Shown here: positions 1 to 5,180 of the stretch, piece by piece | Layout of the letters: each line of letters opens with the position of its first letter | How positions within the stretch are numbered: position 1 is the stretch's first letter | Origin: Campylobacter sp. UBA1713 | GTDB taxonomy: Bacteria > Campylobacterota > Campylobacteria > Campylobacterales > Campylobacteraceae | Length of the DNA stretch: 5,205 nucleotides | Assembly (NCBI GenBank): GCA_002317305.1 | Contig: DCIZ01000084.1 | Span: 1 to 5,205 of the forward strand | Direction: 5' to 3' | The notes under the pieces: generated by a model | Told to the model about the DNA's origin: nothing | Database searches by the model: none | Seen by the model: the letters and a program-made list of their open reading frames with translations, nothing else | Program-made: the position numbers and the translations under genes

Positions 1-58
1 GTTGCTGTTGGTAACCCTTTGCCAATGCAAAAAATATCGCCACAAGAATTTTGTTCAT
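1..58 (-). CDS. Start of a gene for an exported protein (partial, cut by window edge)
   Basis: Only the first 19 codons are visible. An ATG at 56-58 follows AAGGAA (65-70) by 6 bases, a good ribosome site. The protein begins MNKILVAIFFALAKGYQQQ: a lysine, a short hydrophobic core (residues 4-12) and an A-L-A signal peptidase type site before residue 14. This is a signal peptide pattern, so a periplasmic product is likely. It runs in the same direction as the cco genes, but about 200 bases of repeat-bearing DNA separate it from the preceding small gene. It may be a later member of the cco cluster, since related genomes carry small periplasmic or membrane proteins after DUF4006. Its function cannot be judged from 19 residues. 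Confidence 0.6.
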   Translation of the reverse strand, partial: MNKILVAIFFALAKGYQQQ

Positions 59-101
59 TTTTTATTCCTTGTAAAAATTAGTAAGAAGCGATAGTTTTTG
101 A

Positions 102-200
102 CAAATTCACTTTTTTGTAAATTTGGCTTTTTTACCATCGCATGGCAGGGGATTCTTCGGGGCTTTTGCCCCTTACAAATGACGGCGTGTTTGCGGAATT
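102..200. repeat. Dispersed structured repeat, copy A (downstream of the cco operon)
   Basis: This segment aligns with 4038-4160 in the same orientation. Shared blocks, in order: AAATTCAC, a 6-base homopolymer, G, one variable base, AAATTT, 9 variable bases, ACC, a short spacer, ATG(G)CAGG, TTCTTCGG, a variable GC-rich hairpin centre, AATGACGGCG, and later CGGAATT (194-200). The first blocks form a hairpin (102-110 with 117-125). The centre forms GGGGC-TTTT-GCCCC (159-172). Read on the minus strand, the core gives CGTCATT...CCGAAGAATCC, which resembles the GTCATTGCGAGCGAAGCGAAGCAATC class of dispersed bacterial repeats. That resemblance is from memory, not from a search. The segment fills most of the gene-free gap between the microprotein and the next gene. 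Confidence 0.7.
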
Positions 201-257
201 CTTGCCCATCGCAAATTTACACACTCCGCAAACCAAAACGCCAAAAATTCAACAACC

Positions 258-356
258 CTACCCTATGTAAAGTATGTTGCCACTTAGCACCGCAAAGCCA
301 CAAACCACCGCTAGAATCACCATCAAAACGATGTTTAGATTGTCGATAAGTTTCAT
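258..356 (-). CDS. 32-residue single-helix membrane microprotein at the end of the cco operon
   Basis: The ORF runs from ATG at 354-356 to TAG at 258-260. It starts MKLIDNLN and ends GNILYIG. Residues 8-25 are almost entirely hydrophobic, enough for one membrane helix. Support for a real gene: an excellent ribosome site, AAAGGAG at 363-369, lies 6 bases before the ATG and overlaps the end of the DUF4006-like gene, whose stop is 3 bases upstream. A second in-frame stop follows two codons after the TAG, so recent truncation is not obvious. Nothing in it suggests catalysis. Size, single helix and position recall CcoM, the 36-residue extra subunit of the Pseudomonas stutzeri cbb3 oxidase, but I see no sequence proof of homology. 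It could equally be an assembly helper or a shortened version of a longer protein in related species. Confidence 0.65.
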   Translation of the reverse strand: MKLIDNLNIVLMVILAVVCGFAVLSGNILYIG

Positions 357-359
357 CTT

Positions 360-578
360 TTACTCCTTTATCTTTTTTGCCTGTTTTGCCTGGTCTATGC
401 TACTCTCCATCATCACGCCTGCTGTATTTAGCGTGTAAGGCTTTTGCATGACACTTTGCTGTGCGCTGATGCCAAGATAGGTCAAAACGCCCAATATAGA
501 GAGCAACAAAACAGTCGCAATGAGCATTCCTGTTACGCCGTTGAGTGCAAAAACACATCTACATTTATTTTCGTTCAT
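360..578 (-). CDS. DUF4006-like small membrane protein downstream of ccoP
   Basis: This 72-residue protein has one membrane helix at about residues 13-35 (GVTGMLIATV to LTYLGI). A polar tail of about 37 residues follows, ending in the lysine-rich QAKQAKKIKE. The N-terminal FALNGVTGMLIATVLLLSILGVLTYLG stretch matches my recollection of the DUF4006 family, which sits just after ccoP in Campylobacter and relatives (Cj1486c in C. jejuni). Its function is unknown. The ATG at 576-578 comes one base after the ccoP stop, and its ribosome site AGAGGAGAG lies inside the last ccoP codons, so translation is probably coupled to ccoP. A role as an accessory subunit or assembly factor of the cbb3 oxidase is inferred from position only. 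Odd point: a Cys-Arg-Cys pair (C6, C8) just before the helix. Confidence 0.88.
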   Translation of the reverse strand: MNENKCRCVFALNGVTGMLIATVLLLSILGVLTYLGISAQQSVMQKPYTLNTAGVMMESSIDQAKQAKKIKE

Positions 579-579
579 C

Positions 580-1437
580 TCACTCTCCTCTCAAACTATT
601 TACATAAACGCCCACGCCGTTAGCCTGAACGTCATTGATGAGTCCTGTTCCGCTAAATTTTGGCATGTTGCCTATGAATCCTGCCTTGCCACGCTTTAGC
701 ACCTCTACCACAAATGCCGCACTTCCATAAGTTTTTAGGTTTGGTGCGCCCTCGTTCTCGCCACTCTCGCCGTGGCACGCTAGGCAGTTCTCTTCCCAAA
801 GGGTCTTGCCTCGCTCAACCAAATTTGGATTCTTGCTCTTACCGATGGCAGTGATCTTCGCCGCCGCATAAGCTGCGACTGCTTTTGCATCTTCGCCCTC
901 AAGCATGCCGCCCGGCATCTCACCTAGGTCATAACCGCTACCTTTTGAACCAGTTTTAATAGCCTCTACGATGCCATCTTCGCTACCCCACTTCGTAAGG
1001 TCTGCCGCTTTGCCACTGATGCCATCTCCTGTGATGCCGTGGCACTGTGAGCACTGAACCAAAAAATACTGCTCGCCCATCGCTTTTAGTGTCGCGTGGT
1101 CGGCGTTTTTAAACTTCTCGCTAAATTTGGCATTGTAGGTCGCGACTTCTTCGTTGTATTCGCCCACTTGTGAATATTTGTGAAGCGGATAACCAAAAAC
1201 AAAATACCAAATCGCCCAAAGCATCACAAGCGAAAATACTGCCGACCAGCCTACAGGCACAGGATTCGTCTGCTCTCTGATGCCGTCCCACTCTTCGTCA
1301 GTCGTCTCGTATTTGTTGGTTTTGACTTTCATCTGCCGATACAGCCTTGTTATAACAAAAAAGGATAAAACAAACAAGGCAACTGCGCCTAAAATGCTAA
1401 GCAAATTTACGCTATCACTTAAATTTAAAAATTTCAT
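580..1437 (-). CDS. ccoP: cbb3-type cytochrome c oxidase subunit III (diheme cytochrome c, CcoP)
   Basis: CcoP takes electrons from soluble periplasmic cytochrome c and passes them to CcoO. The 285-residue protein has two N-terminal membrane helices (about residues 11-31 and 62-84), the N-terminal arrangement expected in this subfamily. Two periplasmic cytochrome c domains follow. Heme 1 is bound at C129-S-Q-C132-H133, with likely axial Met174 in GEMPGG. Heme 2 is bound at C218-L-A-C221-H222, with likely axial Met258 in NMPKF. Length is normal for Campylobacterota. The start ATG (1435-1437) overlaps the ccoQ stop by 4 bases (ATGA), and AAGGAGA lies just upstream inside ccoQ, which indicates coupled translation. 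No broken or missing ligand is seen. Confidence 0.97.
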   Translation of the reverse strand: MKFLNLSDSVNLLSILGAVALFVLSFFVITRLYRQMKVKTNKYETTDEEWDGIREQTNPVPVGWSAVFSLVMLWAIWYFVFGYPLHKYSQVGEYNEEVATYNAKFSEKFKNADHATLKAMGEQYFLVQCSQCHGITGDGISGKAADLTKWGSEDGIVEAIKTGSKGSGYDLGEMPGGMLEGEDAKAVAAYAAAKITAIGKSKNPNLVERGKTLWEENCLACHGESGENEGAPNLKTYGSAAFVVEVLKRGKAGFIGNMPKFSGTGLINDVQANGVGVYVNSLRGE

Positions 1438-1640
1438 CTTTCTCTCCTTGTTGCGTTCTCTAAAACTTCATCGTGCAAAGAGTCGTCAAGTGCCAAACGT
1501 CCATATTTTTCATAGTCGCGCTCGCCCTTTTTTTGTTGTTTGTGTAGATAAAACCAGTAGTAATACAACACCACAACCATAAAAACAAGCAACACAAAAA
1601 ACCCATAACCTTGTAAAGTTTGTAAAGTCTCGCTACTCAT
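1434..1640 (-). CDS. ccoQ: cbb3-type cytochrome c oxidase subunit CcoQ
   Basis: This is a 68-residue protein with one strongly hydrophobic helix at about residues 11-33 (GYGFFVLLVF to WFYL). A charged cytoplasmic tail follows, with HKQQKKGERDYEKYGRLALDD. A single helix plus a DYEKY..LALDD tail between ccoO and ccoP is typical of CcoQ/FixQ in this phylum. CcoQ binds no heme and is thought to stabilise the CcoP-CcoNO complex. The start ATG (1638-1640) is 8 bases after the ccoO stop, with AAGGTGA as ribosome site, weaker than those of its neighbours. Its end overlaps the start of ccoP by 4 bases. Confidence 0.95.
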   Translation of the reverse strand: MSSETLQTLQGYGFFVLLVFMVVVLYYYWFYLHKQQKKGERDYEKYGRLALDDSLHDEVLENATRRER

Positions 1641-1648
1641 TTTTCACC

Positions 1649-2314
1649 TTATTTTAGACTGTTTAGATAGGCGATGATCGCTACTATTTGGCGAATTTCA
1701 CCCTTTGCAAACGCCGCTTTTACCTCTTCGTCTTTCATAGCCTCTACGATGGCAGCCGCCTCTTCAAACGCTGCTTTTTTCGCATCTTCCCAGCTACCCA
1801 AATTTGGCATGCCTTCTACATCGTAAGGGACGTTAAAGACGTTTTTGACTGTGAAAGCCTCCGCATAAGCCGTCTCTAAATCTGCGTTTTTGCTAAACAT
1901 GTGTTTGTAAGCTGGCATGATCGAGCCCGGCACAACCGCTGTCGGGTCTTTCATGTGATTCTCATGCCAATCTGTCGTTCGGTAGTTGCCTACACGCATG
2001 AGGTCAGGACCTGTGCGTTTTGAGCCCCACAAAAATGGACGGTCATAAGCGTATTCGCCGCTTTTTGAAAATTCGCCGTAGCGGTCAGTTTCTGACTTAA
2101 ACGGACGAATCCACTGCGAGTGGCACGCGTTGCAACTATCTTTTATGTAGACATGTCTGCCTGCTAACTGCAAAACTGTGTATGGTTTTCGCTCTGCCAC
2201 TGGACGTGCTCTGTCAGCAAAGTGTGGCAAAATCTCCACAAGTCCAGCATATGCGATAACGATAAAAACAAAAACCGCAAAAAAGAATGGATTCTTCTCT
2301 AAAAATTTAAACAT
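1649..2314 (-). CDS. ccoO: cbb3-type cytochrome c oxidase subunit II (monoheme cytochrome c, CcoO)
   Basis: CcoO relays electrons from CcoP to the CcoN core. The 221-residue protein has one N-terminal anchor helix (about residues 10-30, FFFAVFVFIVIAYAGLVEIL) and a periplasmic cytochrome c domain. The heme is bound at C61-N-A-C64-H65, and the probable axial ligand is Met133 in SIMPAY. The family blocks HVYIKDSCNACHSQWIRPF and RTGPDLMRVG are present. The start is set at 2312-2314 because AAGGAGGA (2319-2326) precedes it closely and the protein then begins MFKFLEKNPF, as in the family. The frame is open to an upstream ATG at 2348-2350, but that would overlap the end of ccoN and add 12 atypical residues. 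The gene begins 13 bases after ccoN. Confidence 0.96.
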   Translation of the reverse strand: MFKFLEKNPFFFAVFVFIVIAYAGLVEILPHFADRARPVAERKPYTVLQLAGRHVYIKDSCNACHSQWIRPFKSETDRYGEFSKSGEYAYDRPFLWGSKRTGPDLMRVGNYRTTDWHENHMKDPTAVVPGSIMPAYKHMFSKNADLETAYAEAFTVKNVFNVPYDVEGMPNLGSWEDAKKAAFEEAAAIVEAMKDEEVKAAFAKGEIRQIVAIIAYLNSLK

Positions 2315-2318
2315 GTAG

Positions 2319-2326
2319 TCCTCCTT
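2319..2326 (-). promoter_or_regulatory. Ribosome binding site that fixes the ccoO start
   Basis: On the minus strand this reads AAGGAGGA, a near-perfect anti-16S match, 4 bases before ATG at 2312-2314. It lies in the 13-base gap between ccoN and ccoO. It is the reason for choosing this start over the in-frame upstream ATG at 2348-2350, which lies inside ccoN. Confidence 0.85.
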
Positions 2327-2327
2327 T

Positions 2328-3794
2328 TTACGCGCCCATAGGCGAAGCACTTACAGGCTCTCTGTCTACACGTTTGCCACTGCTTGCTGATTTGCAAATG
2401 TTGTAAGCAAACATGATAAAGCCAACAAAATACAAAAGTCCGCCGACTGCTTTGATCCAGTAGTAAGGCTCAAGTGCGATGACGGTGTCTATAAAGCTAT
2501 AGCTCAAAACGCCAAATTCATCTGTAGCACGCCACATCATACCTTGTGTAATTCCTGCTATCCACATAGAAGTAAAGTAGAGAACGATACCTGTGGTTTG
2601 AATCCAGAACTGTCTCTCCAAAAGTCTCTTTGAGTAAATTTCTCGTTTAAAGACACGTGGCACCATGTGCAAAATAGCCGCCATCGTCATGAAGCCTACC
2701 CAACCGAGCGTTCCGTCATGCACGTGTCCTGGAATCCAGTCTGTAAAGTGCGCAAGGGCGTTTACTGACTTTATAGAGAGAATCGGACCTTCTAGTGTAG
2801 AGAACATGTAGAAAGTAGAGGCAAGAACCATAAATTTGATTAGCGGGCTCTCTCGTAGCTGACCCCACTCGCCTTTCATAGTAAGCAAGATGTTTACTGC
2901 CGAACCCCAACTAGGCAATATCAAGATGACAGAGAAGATCGAGCCCATCGTCTGCATCCAGTCTGGCACAGTCGAGTAGATGAGGTGGTGTCCGCCCGCC
3001 CAAAGGTAGATAAACATCAAGCCCCAAAATGCAAAAAGCGAAAGTTTGTAGCTGTAAATAGGCTGCCCGCTCTCTTTTGGCAAAAAGTAGTAAATTTCAG
3101 CGATGATAGCCACCGTAAAGACAAAGGCAACGGCGTTGTGTCCCCACCACCATTGAACTAGCGCATCGTTACTTCCCGCGTACATAGAGACCGAGTGTAG
3201 CCAGCTACCCATGCCGCTAACTAGACGTGTCGGGACTTCCATGTTGTTGAAAAGATATAGCATCGCAACGCCTAAAAAGGTCGCTATATAGTACCAAAGC
3301 GAGATGTAGAGTGTCTTTTCGCGGCGAATGCCTATTAAGCCAAAGATAGAGATTCCCCACAAAACCCAAACCACAACGACTAGGATGTCAATAGGCCACT
3401 CAAGCTCCGCATACTCCTTTGACGTAGTTACGCCCGCAAAAAGCGAAACAACCGCAAGCAGAATCACGATGACGTAAAGAGTGAAGTGAAGCGTGCCGAC
3501 AGCCATCAAAAATTTCGACTCCGCCATCGAAACTTTCAAGACTCTTTGACCGACATAATACCACGTCGCCCAAATTCCGCTTAGCATAAACCCATACACA
3601 ACGCCATTTGTGTGCAAAGGTCTCAAACGACCGTAGATTCCATACTCACCGGCTAGGTAGTTTAGGTCAGGGAAAGCAAGTTGAAATGCGATAATCACAC
3701 CAATGAGCATTCCGATGATACCAAAAACAACAGTCGTGATCATGAACCATTTAGCAATTCGGTAGTCATAACTCAAAGCCATACCAGGTTGCAT
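2328..3794 (-). CDS. ccoN: cbb3-type cytochrome c oxidase catalytic subunit I (CcoN)
   Basis: CcoN is the catalytic core in the inner membrane. It reduces oxygen to water with high affinity and pumps protons. The 488-residue protein has about 12 hydrophobic helices. All expected metal and heme ligands are visible: His61 (RPLHTNG) and His359 for low-spin heme b; His357 (PGHVHDG) for heme b3; His219 (WWWGHNAV) and His269-His270 (AGGHHLIY) for CuB. Tyr263 lies 6 residues before His269 and 44 after His219. That is the spacing of the His-Tyr crosslink known from the P. stutzeri enzyme. Start: ATG at 3792-3794 gives MQPGMALSYDYRIAK, preceded by AAGGAG (3800-3805) with 5-base spacing; the Met at residue 5 has no separate ribosome site. 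It is the first gene of ccoNOQP and has its own promoter upstream. Length is normal. Confidence 0.98.
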   Translation of the reverse strand: MQPGMALSYDYRIAKWFMITTVVFGIIGMLIGVIIAFQLAFPDLNYLAGEYGIYGRLRPLHTNGVVYGFMLSGIWATWYYVGQRVLKVSMAESKFLMAVGTLHFTLYVIVILLAVVSLFAGVTTSKEYAELEWPIDILVVVVWVLWGISIFGLIGIRREKTLYISLWYYIATFLGVAMLYLFNNMEVPTRLVSGMGSWLHSVSMYAGSNDALVQWWWGHNAVAFVFTVAIIAEIYYFLPKESGQPIYSYKLSLFAFWGLMFIYLWAGGHHLIYSTVPDWMQTMGSIFSVILILPSWGSAVNILLTMKGEWGQLRESPLIKFMVLASTFYMFSTLEGPILSIKSVNALAHFTDWIPGHVHDGTLGWVGFMTMAAILHMVPRVFKREIYSKRLLERQFWIQTTGIVLYFTSMWIAGITQGMMWRATDEFGVLSYSFIDTVIALEPYYWIKAVGGLLYFVGFIMFAYNICKSASSGKRVDREPVSASPMGA

Positions 3795-3820
3795 AACCTC
3801 TCCTTAAAAATTGGAATGAA

Positions 3821-3856
3821 AGGGATATTTTAGCGTATTTTTAATTAAATAAAAAT
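3821..3856 (-). promoter_or_regulatory. ccoN: Probable sigma-70 promoter of the ccoNOQP operon
   Basis: On the minus strand the sequence GCTAAAAT carries a -10 box TAAAAT at 3827-3832. It is preceded by alternating A/T-rich tracts (TTTAATTTTTATTTAATTAA) with no clear TTGACA at 17 bases. A good -10 box with T-rich periodic upstream DNA and no strong -35 box is the known pattern for Campylobacter and Helicobacter housekeeping promoters. Transcription would start near 3820, giving a leader of about 25 bases before the ccoN ATG. No convincing FNR or CRP box was seen close by. Confidence 0.55.
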
Positions 3857-4033
3857 TAAACATTTGACAAAAAGGTTAAATACATCACAATAAACATAAA
3901 CAACGAAAAAAATTTTAGCATTTATGCCAAAAAACAAATTTGCTTTTGTGGCAAATTTTGCACTATTTTATAAATTAATTCAAAAAAGCCAAAACACAAC
4001 AAGCGAAGTGCTTTTTGCAAAGCAAAAAATGTT

Positions 4034-4160
4034 TCTTTAAATTCACAAAAAAGCAAATTTAAAGATTCTACCAGCTCACCATGCAGGAATTTCTTCGGTC
4101 GCTGTCGCAACGCTTGCGAATGACGGCGGTAACAGAAAACGGAAAGCAGAAAACGGAATT
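4034..4160. repeat. Dispersed structured repeat, copy B (upstream of ccoN) with 7-bp tandem tail
   Basis: This is the second copy of the repeat at 102-200, in the same orientation. It begins with a perfect 10-bp inverted repeat, TCTTTAAATT (4034-4043) with AATTTAAAGA (4056-4065), around a 12-base loop. It continues with ACC (4070-4072), ATGCAGG (4081-4087), TTCTTCGG (4091-4098), a GC-rich imperfect palindrome (TCGCTGTCGCAACGCTTGCGA, minus its outer bases, within 4099-4119) and AATGACGGCG (4119-4128). A tandem tail follows. Copy A carries the same blocks in the same order with slightly different spacers. The blocks 4081-4127 and 142-187 align over 46-47 bases with conserved ends and a variable centre. 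Confidence 0.7.
4133..4160. repeat. 7-bp tandem repeat, four units
   Basis: Four consecutive 7-base units alternate between CAGAAAA and CGGAAAG types; the last unit is CGGAATT. Copy A keeps only the terminal CGGAATT unit (194-200). A related tract with the same period starts at 5181. The period of 7 is read directly from the sequence. Function is unknown; variation in unit number by slippage is plausible. Confidence 0.65.
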
Positions 4161-4212
4161 TGTGAAAATTCGCTTTTTCGGGCTTAATTGCCAAAATGTA
4201 GCGGTGTAAAAC

Positions 4213-4245
4213 GCTTCAAACGCGCTTGACATCGGCATTTGAAGC
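4213..4245 (-). terminator. Possible intrinsic terminator of the permease gene
   Basis: There is a perfect 8-bp stem, GCTTCAAA (4213-4220) with TTTGAAGC (4238-4245), around a 17-base loop. The loop contains a further GC/GC pair. On the minus strand the stem is followed by GTTTTAC and preceded by AAAAAGT, so the U-run is short. It lies about 50 bases beyond the stop of the permease gene at 4297, the right place for a terminator. On the plus strand it is followed by ACTTTTT, so it could act in both directions, but no plus-strand gene is present. Confidence 0.4.
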
Positions 4246-4296
4246 ACTTTTTAAAAGTAGAAGTAAATTTGCATAGTTGCATTTTTAAGCCCAAAT

Positions 4297-5091
4297 TCAC
4301 CCTTTTGCCACATGCACCACAAAAAATGTAACAGTCGCTAACAAGATGATGGCAGCGCCCGCACCAAAGTCAAAAAAGTAGCTCAAAGTGAGCCCAGCGT
4401 ATATAAAAACCAGCGACAAAACCGCACTCAAAAGCATCATTTGTTTTAAATTTGTGCTAAATTTTTCAGCTATAAACGGCGGGATTGTCAGCAGTGCGAT
4501 GACGAGAATCAAGCCCACAACACGCATCGTCAGCACCACGCAAACGGCTATTAGCCCGACCAAAACGAAGTAAAAAAGATTCGCTCTCACGCCTCGAAGT
4601 GCTGCAAATTCGGCGTCAAAACAAACGGCGCAAATTTGCGTGTAAAAGATGGCGATAAATGCTAGGATGATGACGTTTGCAACGCACATAAAGACGATGT
4701 CGGCGAGCGGGACGGCGAGAATCGAGCCAAAAAGATAGCCCATCAAGTCGCCGTTGTAGCCTTGCGAAAAGTCAAGCGCAAGGATGCCGACTGCCATGCC
4801 AAAAGCCCAAATAGCGCCTATGATGCTATCTGTTCGCTCTTTGTTTTTTAGCGTTAGGTAGGCGACCAAAAAGCCGCAAAGCGTGGCAAAAACCAGCGCG
4901 CCAAAAAGCACCGAAAAGCCACACAAAACGGCGATGCCGATGCCGCCGTAGCTTGCGTGAGCCACGCCGCCAGCGATGAAGCTCATGCGACTAACGACAG
5001 TGAGCGTGCCGACCACGCCACAGGCGACCGCTACCAAAAACCCAGCGATGAAAGCATTTTGCATAAACGGAAAAGAGAAAATTTCGAACAT
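4297..5091 (-). CDS. Metal ABC transporter permease, ABC-3 family (ZnuB-like)
   Basis: This is a membrane subunit of an importer for zinc or another divalent metal. It would work as a dimer with an ATPase and a periplasmic binding protein. The 264-residue protein is almost wholly hydrophobic, with about 7-8 helices. Family blocks visible: GGVAHASYGGIGIA (residues 41-54, like the DxLAHASLxG block of ZnuB/MntB), KNKERTDSIIGAIWAFGMAVGIL (82-104), a cytoplasmic coupling segment around CFDAEFAALRGV (157-168), and VVGLILVIALLTIPPFIAE (191-209). The last has PPF where many members have PAA. Start: ATG at 5089-5091 with AAGG 7 bases upstream, a weaker site. Length is normal. No ATPase or binding-protein gene is adjacent within the window. 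Zinc is the most likely substrate by family but cannot be proven here. Confidence 0.9.
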   Translation of the reverse strand: MFEIFSFPFMQNAFIAGFLVAVACGVVGTLTVVSRMSFIAGGVAHASYGGIGIAVLCGFSVLFGALVFATLCGFLVAYLTLKNKERTDSIIGAIWAFGMAVGILALDFSQGYNGDLMGYLFGSILAVPLADIVFMCVANVIILAFIAIFYTQICAVCFDAEFAALRGVRANLFYFVLVGLIAVCVVLTMRVVGLILVIALLTIPPFIAEKFSTNLKQMMLLSAVLSLVFIYAGLTLSYFFDFGAGAAIILLATVTFFVVHVAKG

Positions 5092-5135
5092 TTTTAAGCC
5101 TTGTTTTCTGTTTGTTTTGTCTGTTGAAAATGTTT

Positions 5136-5160
5136 AAAATACCCAAATTTTACTTAAAGA
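5136..5160 (-). promoter_or_regulatory. Weak candidate promoter for the permease gene
   Basis: On the minus strand, TGGGTATTTTAAAC contains a -10-like TATTTT (complement of 5136-5141), preceded by TTTAAGTAAAATT. It lies about 45 bases before the permease ATG in a stretch with no gene. The match is partial and such A/T-rich strings are common here, so this is a suggestion only. The permease may instead be read from a gene beyond 5205. Confidence 0.25.
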
Positions 5161-5180
5161 AAGATATCACGGAGTGCGTT

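Larger units (their letters stand above)
3795..4296. other. About 500-base gene-free region between the permease gene and ccoN
   Basis: No credible gene is seen here on either strand. The part nearest ccoN (3811-3920) is very A+T rich and holds the promoter. A weak A/T stem (about 3923-3952, TGCCA with TGGCA arms) and a short palindrome TGCTTT-TTGC-AAAGCA (4009-4024) follow. Next come copy B of the dispersed repeat (about 4034-4160) with its tandem tail, and a hairpin at 4213-4245 near the end of the permease gene. Small open frames crossing the repeat (4081-4209 plus strand, 3922-4194 minus strand) look accidental. Confidence 0.7.

Noticed and set aside
159..172. GGGGC-TTTT-GCCCC hairpin as a terminator of the cco operon
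   Set aside because: Neither strand has a T-run after the stem. It is better explained as the palindromic centre of repeat copy A.
98..349. Plus-strand open frame of 83 codons
   Set aside because: It crosses repeat copy A and lies antisense to the well-supported microprotein. It has no good ribosome site and its composition is typical of accidental translation of the repeat.
1180..1582. Plus-strand open frames antisense to ccoP and ccoQ
   Set aside because: They are shadows of conserved genes on the other strand, with no ribosome sites and no recognisable domains.
2315..2350. Upstream ATG (2348-2350) as the ccoO start
   Set aside because: It would overlap the last codons of ccoN, lacks a ribosome site and adds 12 residues unlike CcoO. 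The ATG at 2312-2314 has AAGGAGGA just upstream.
3811..3920. FNR box (TTGAT-N4-ATCAA) upstream of ccoN
   Set aside because: I looked for it because cbb3 operons are FNR-controlled in other bacteria. No match is present near the promoter.
4009..4024. TGCTTT-TTGC-AAAGCA hairpin as a terminator
   Set aside because: It is short and A/T-rich, with no T-run on the 3' side on either strand. It is probably chance in this A/T-rich stretch.
3922..4194. Minus-strand open frame of 90 codons between the permease gene and ccoN
   Set aside because: It is made largely of repeat copy B and low-complexity A/T-rich DNA. It has no convincing ribosome site and no recognisable domain. Such repeat-derived frames are often misannotated as hypothetical proteins.
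4081..4209. Plus-strand mini-ORF starting MQEFLRSLSQRLRMTAV
   Set aside because: It is a direct translation of the repeat core and its tandem tail. The matching frame through copy A gives a similar string, as expected from repeat homology and not from a gene.
4180..4292. 8-base inverted repeat GGGCTTAA (4180-4187) and TTAAGCCC (4285-4292)
   Set aside because: The arms are almost 100 bases apart and short, and nothing between them suggests an element. Chance is likely.
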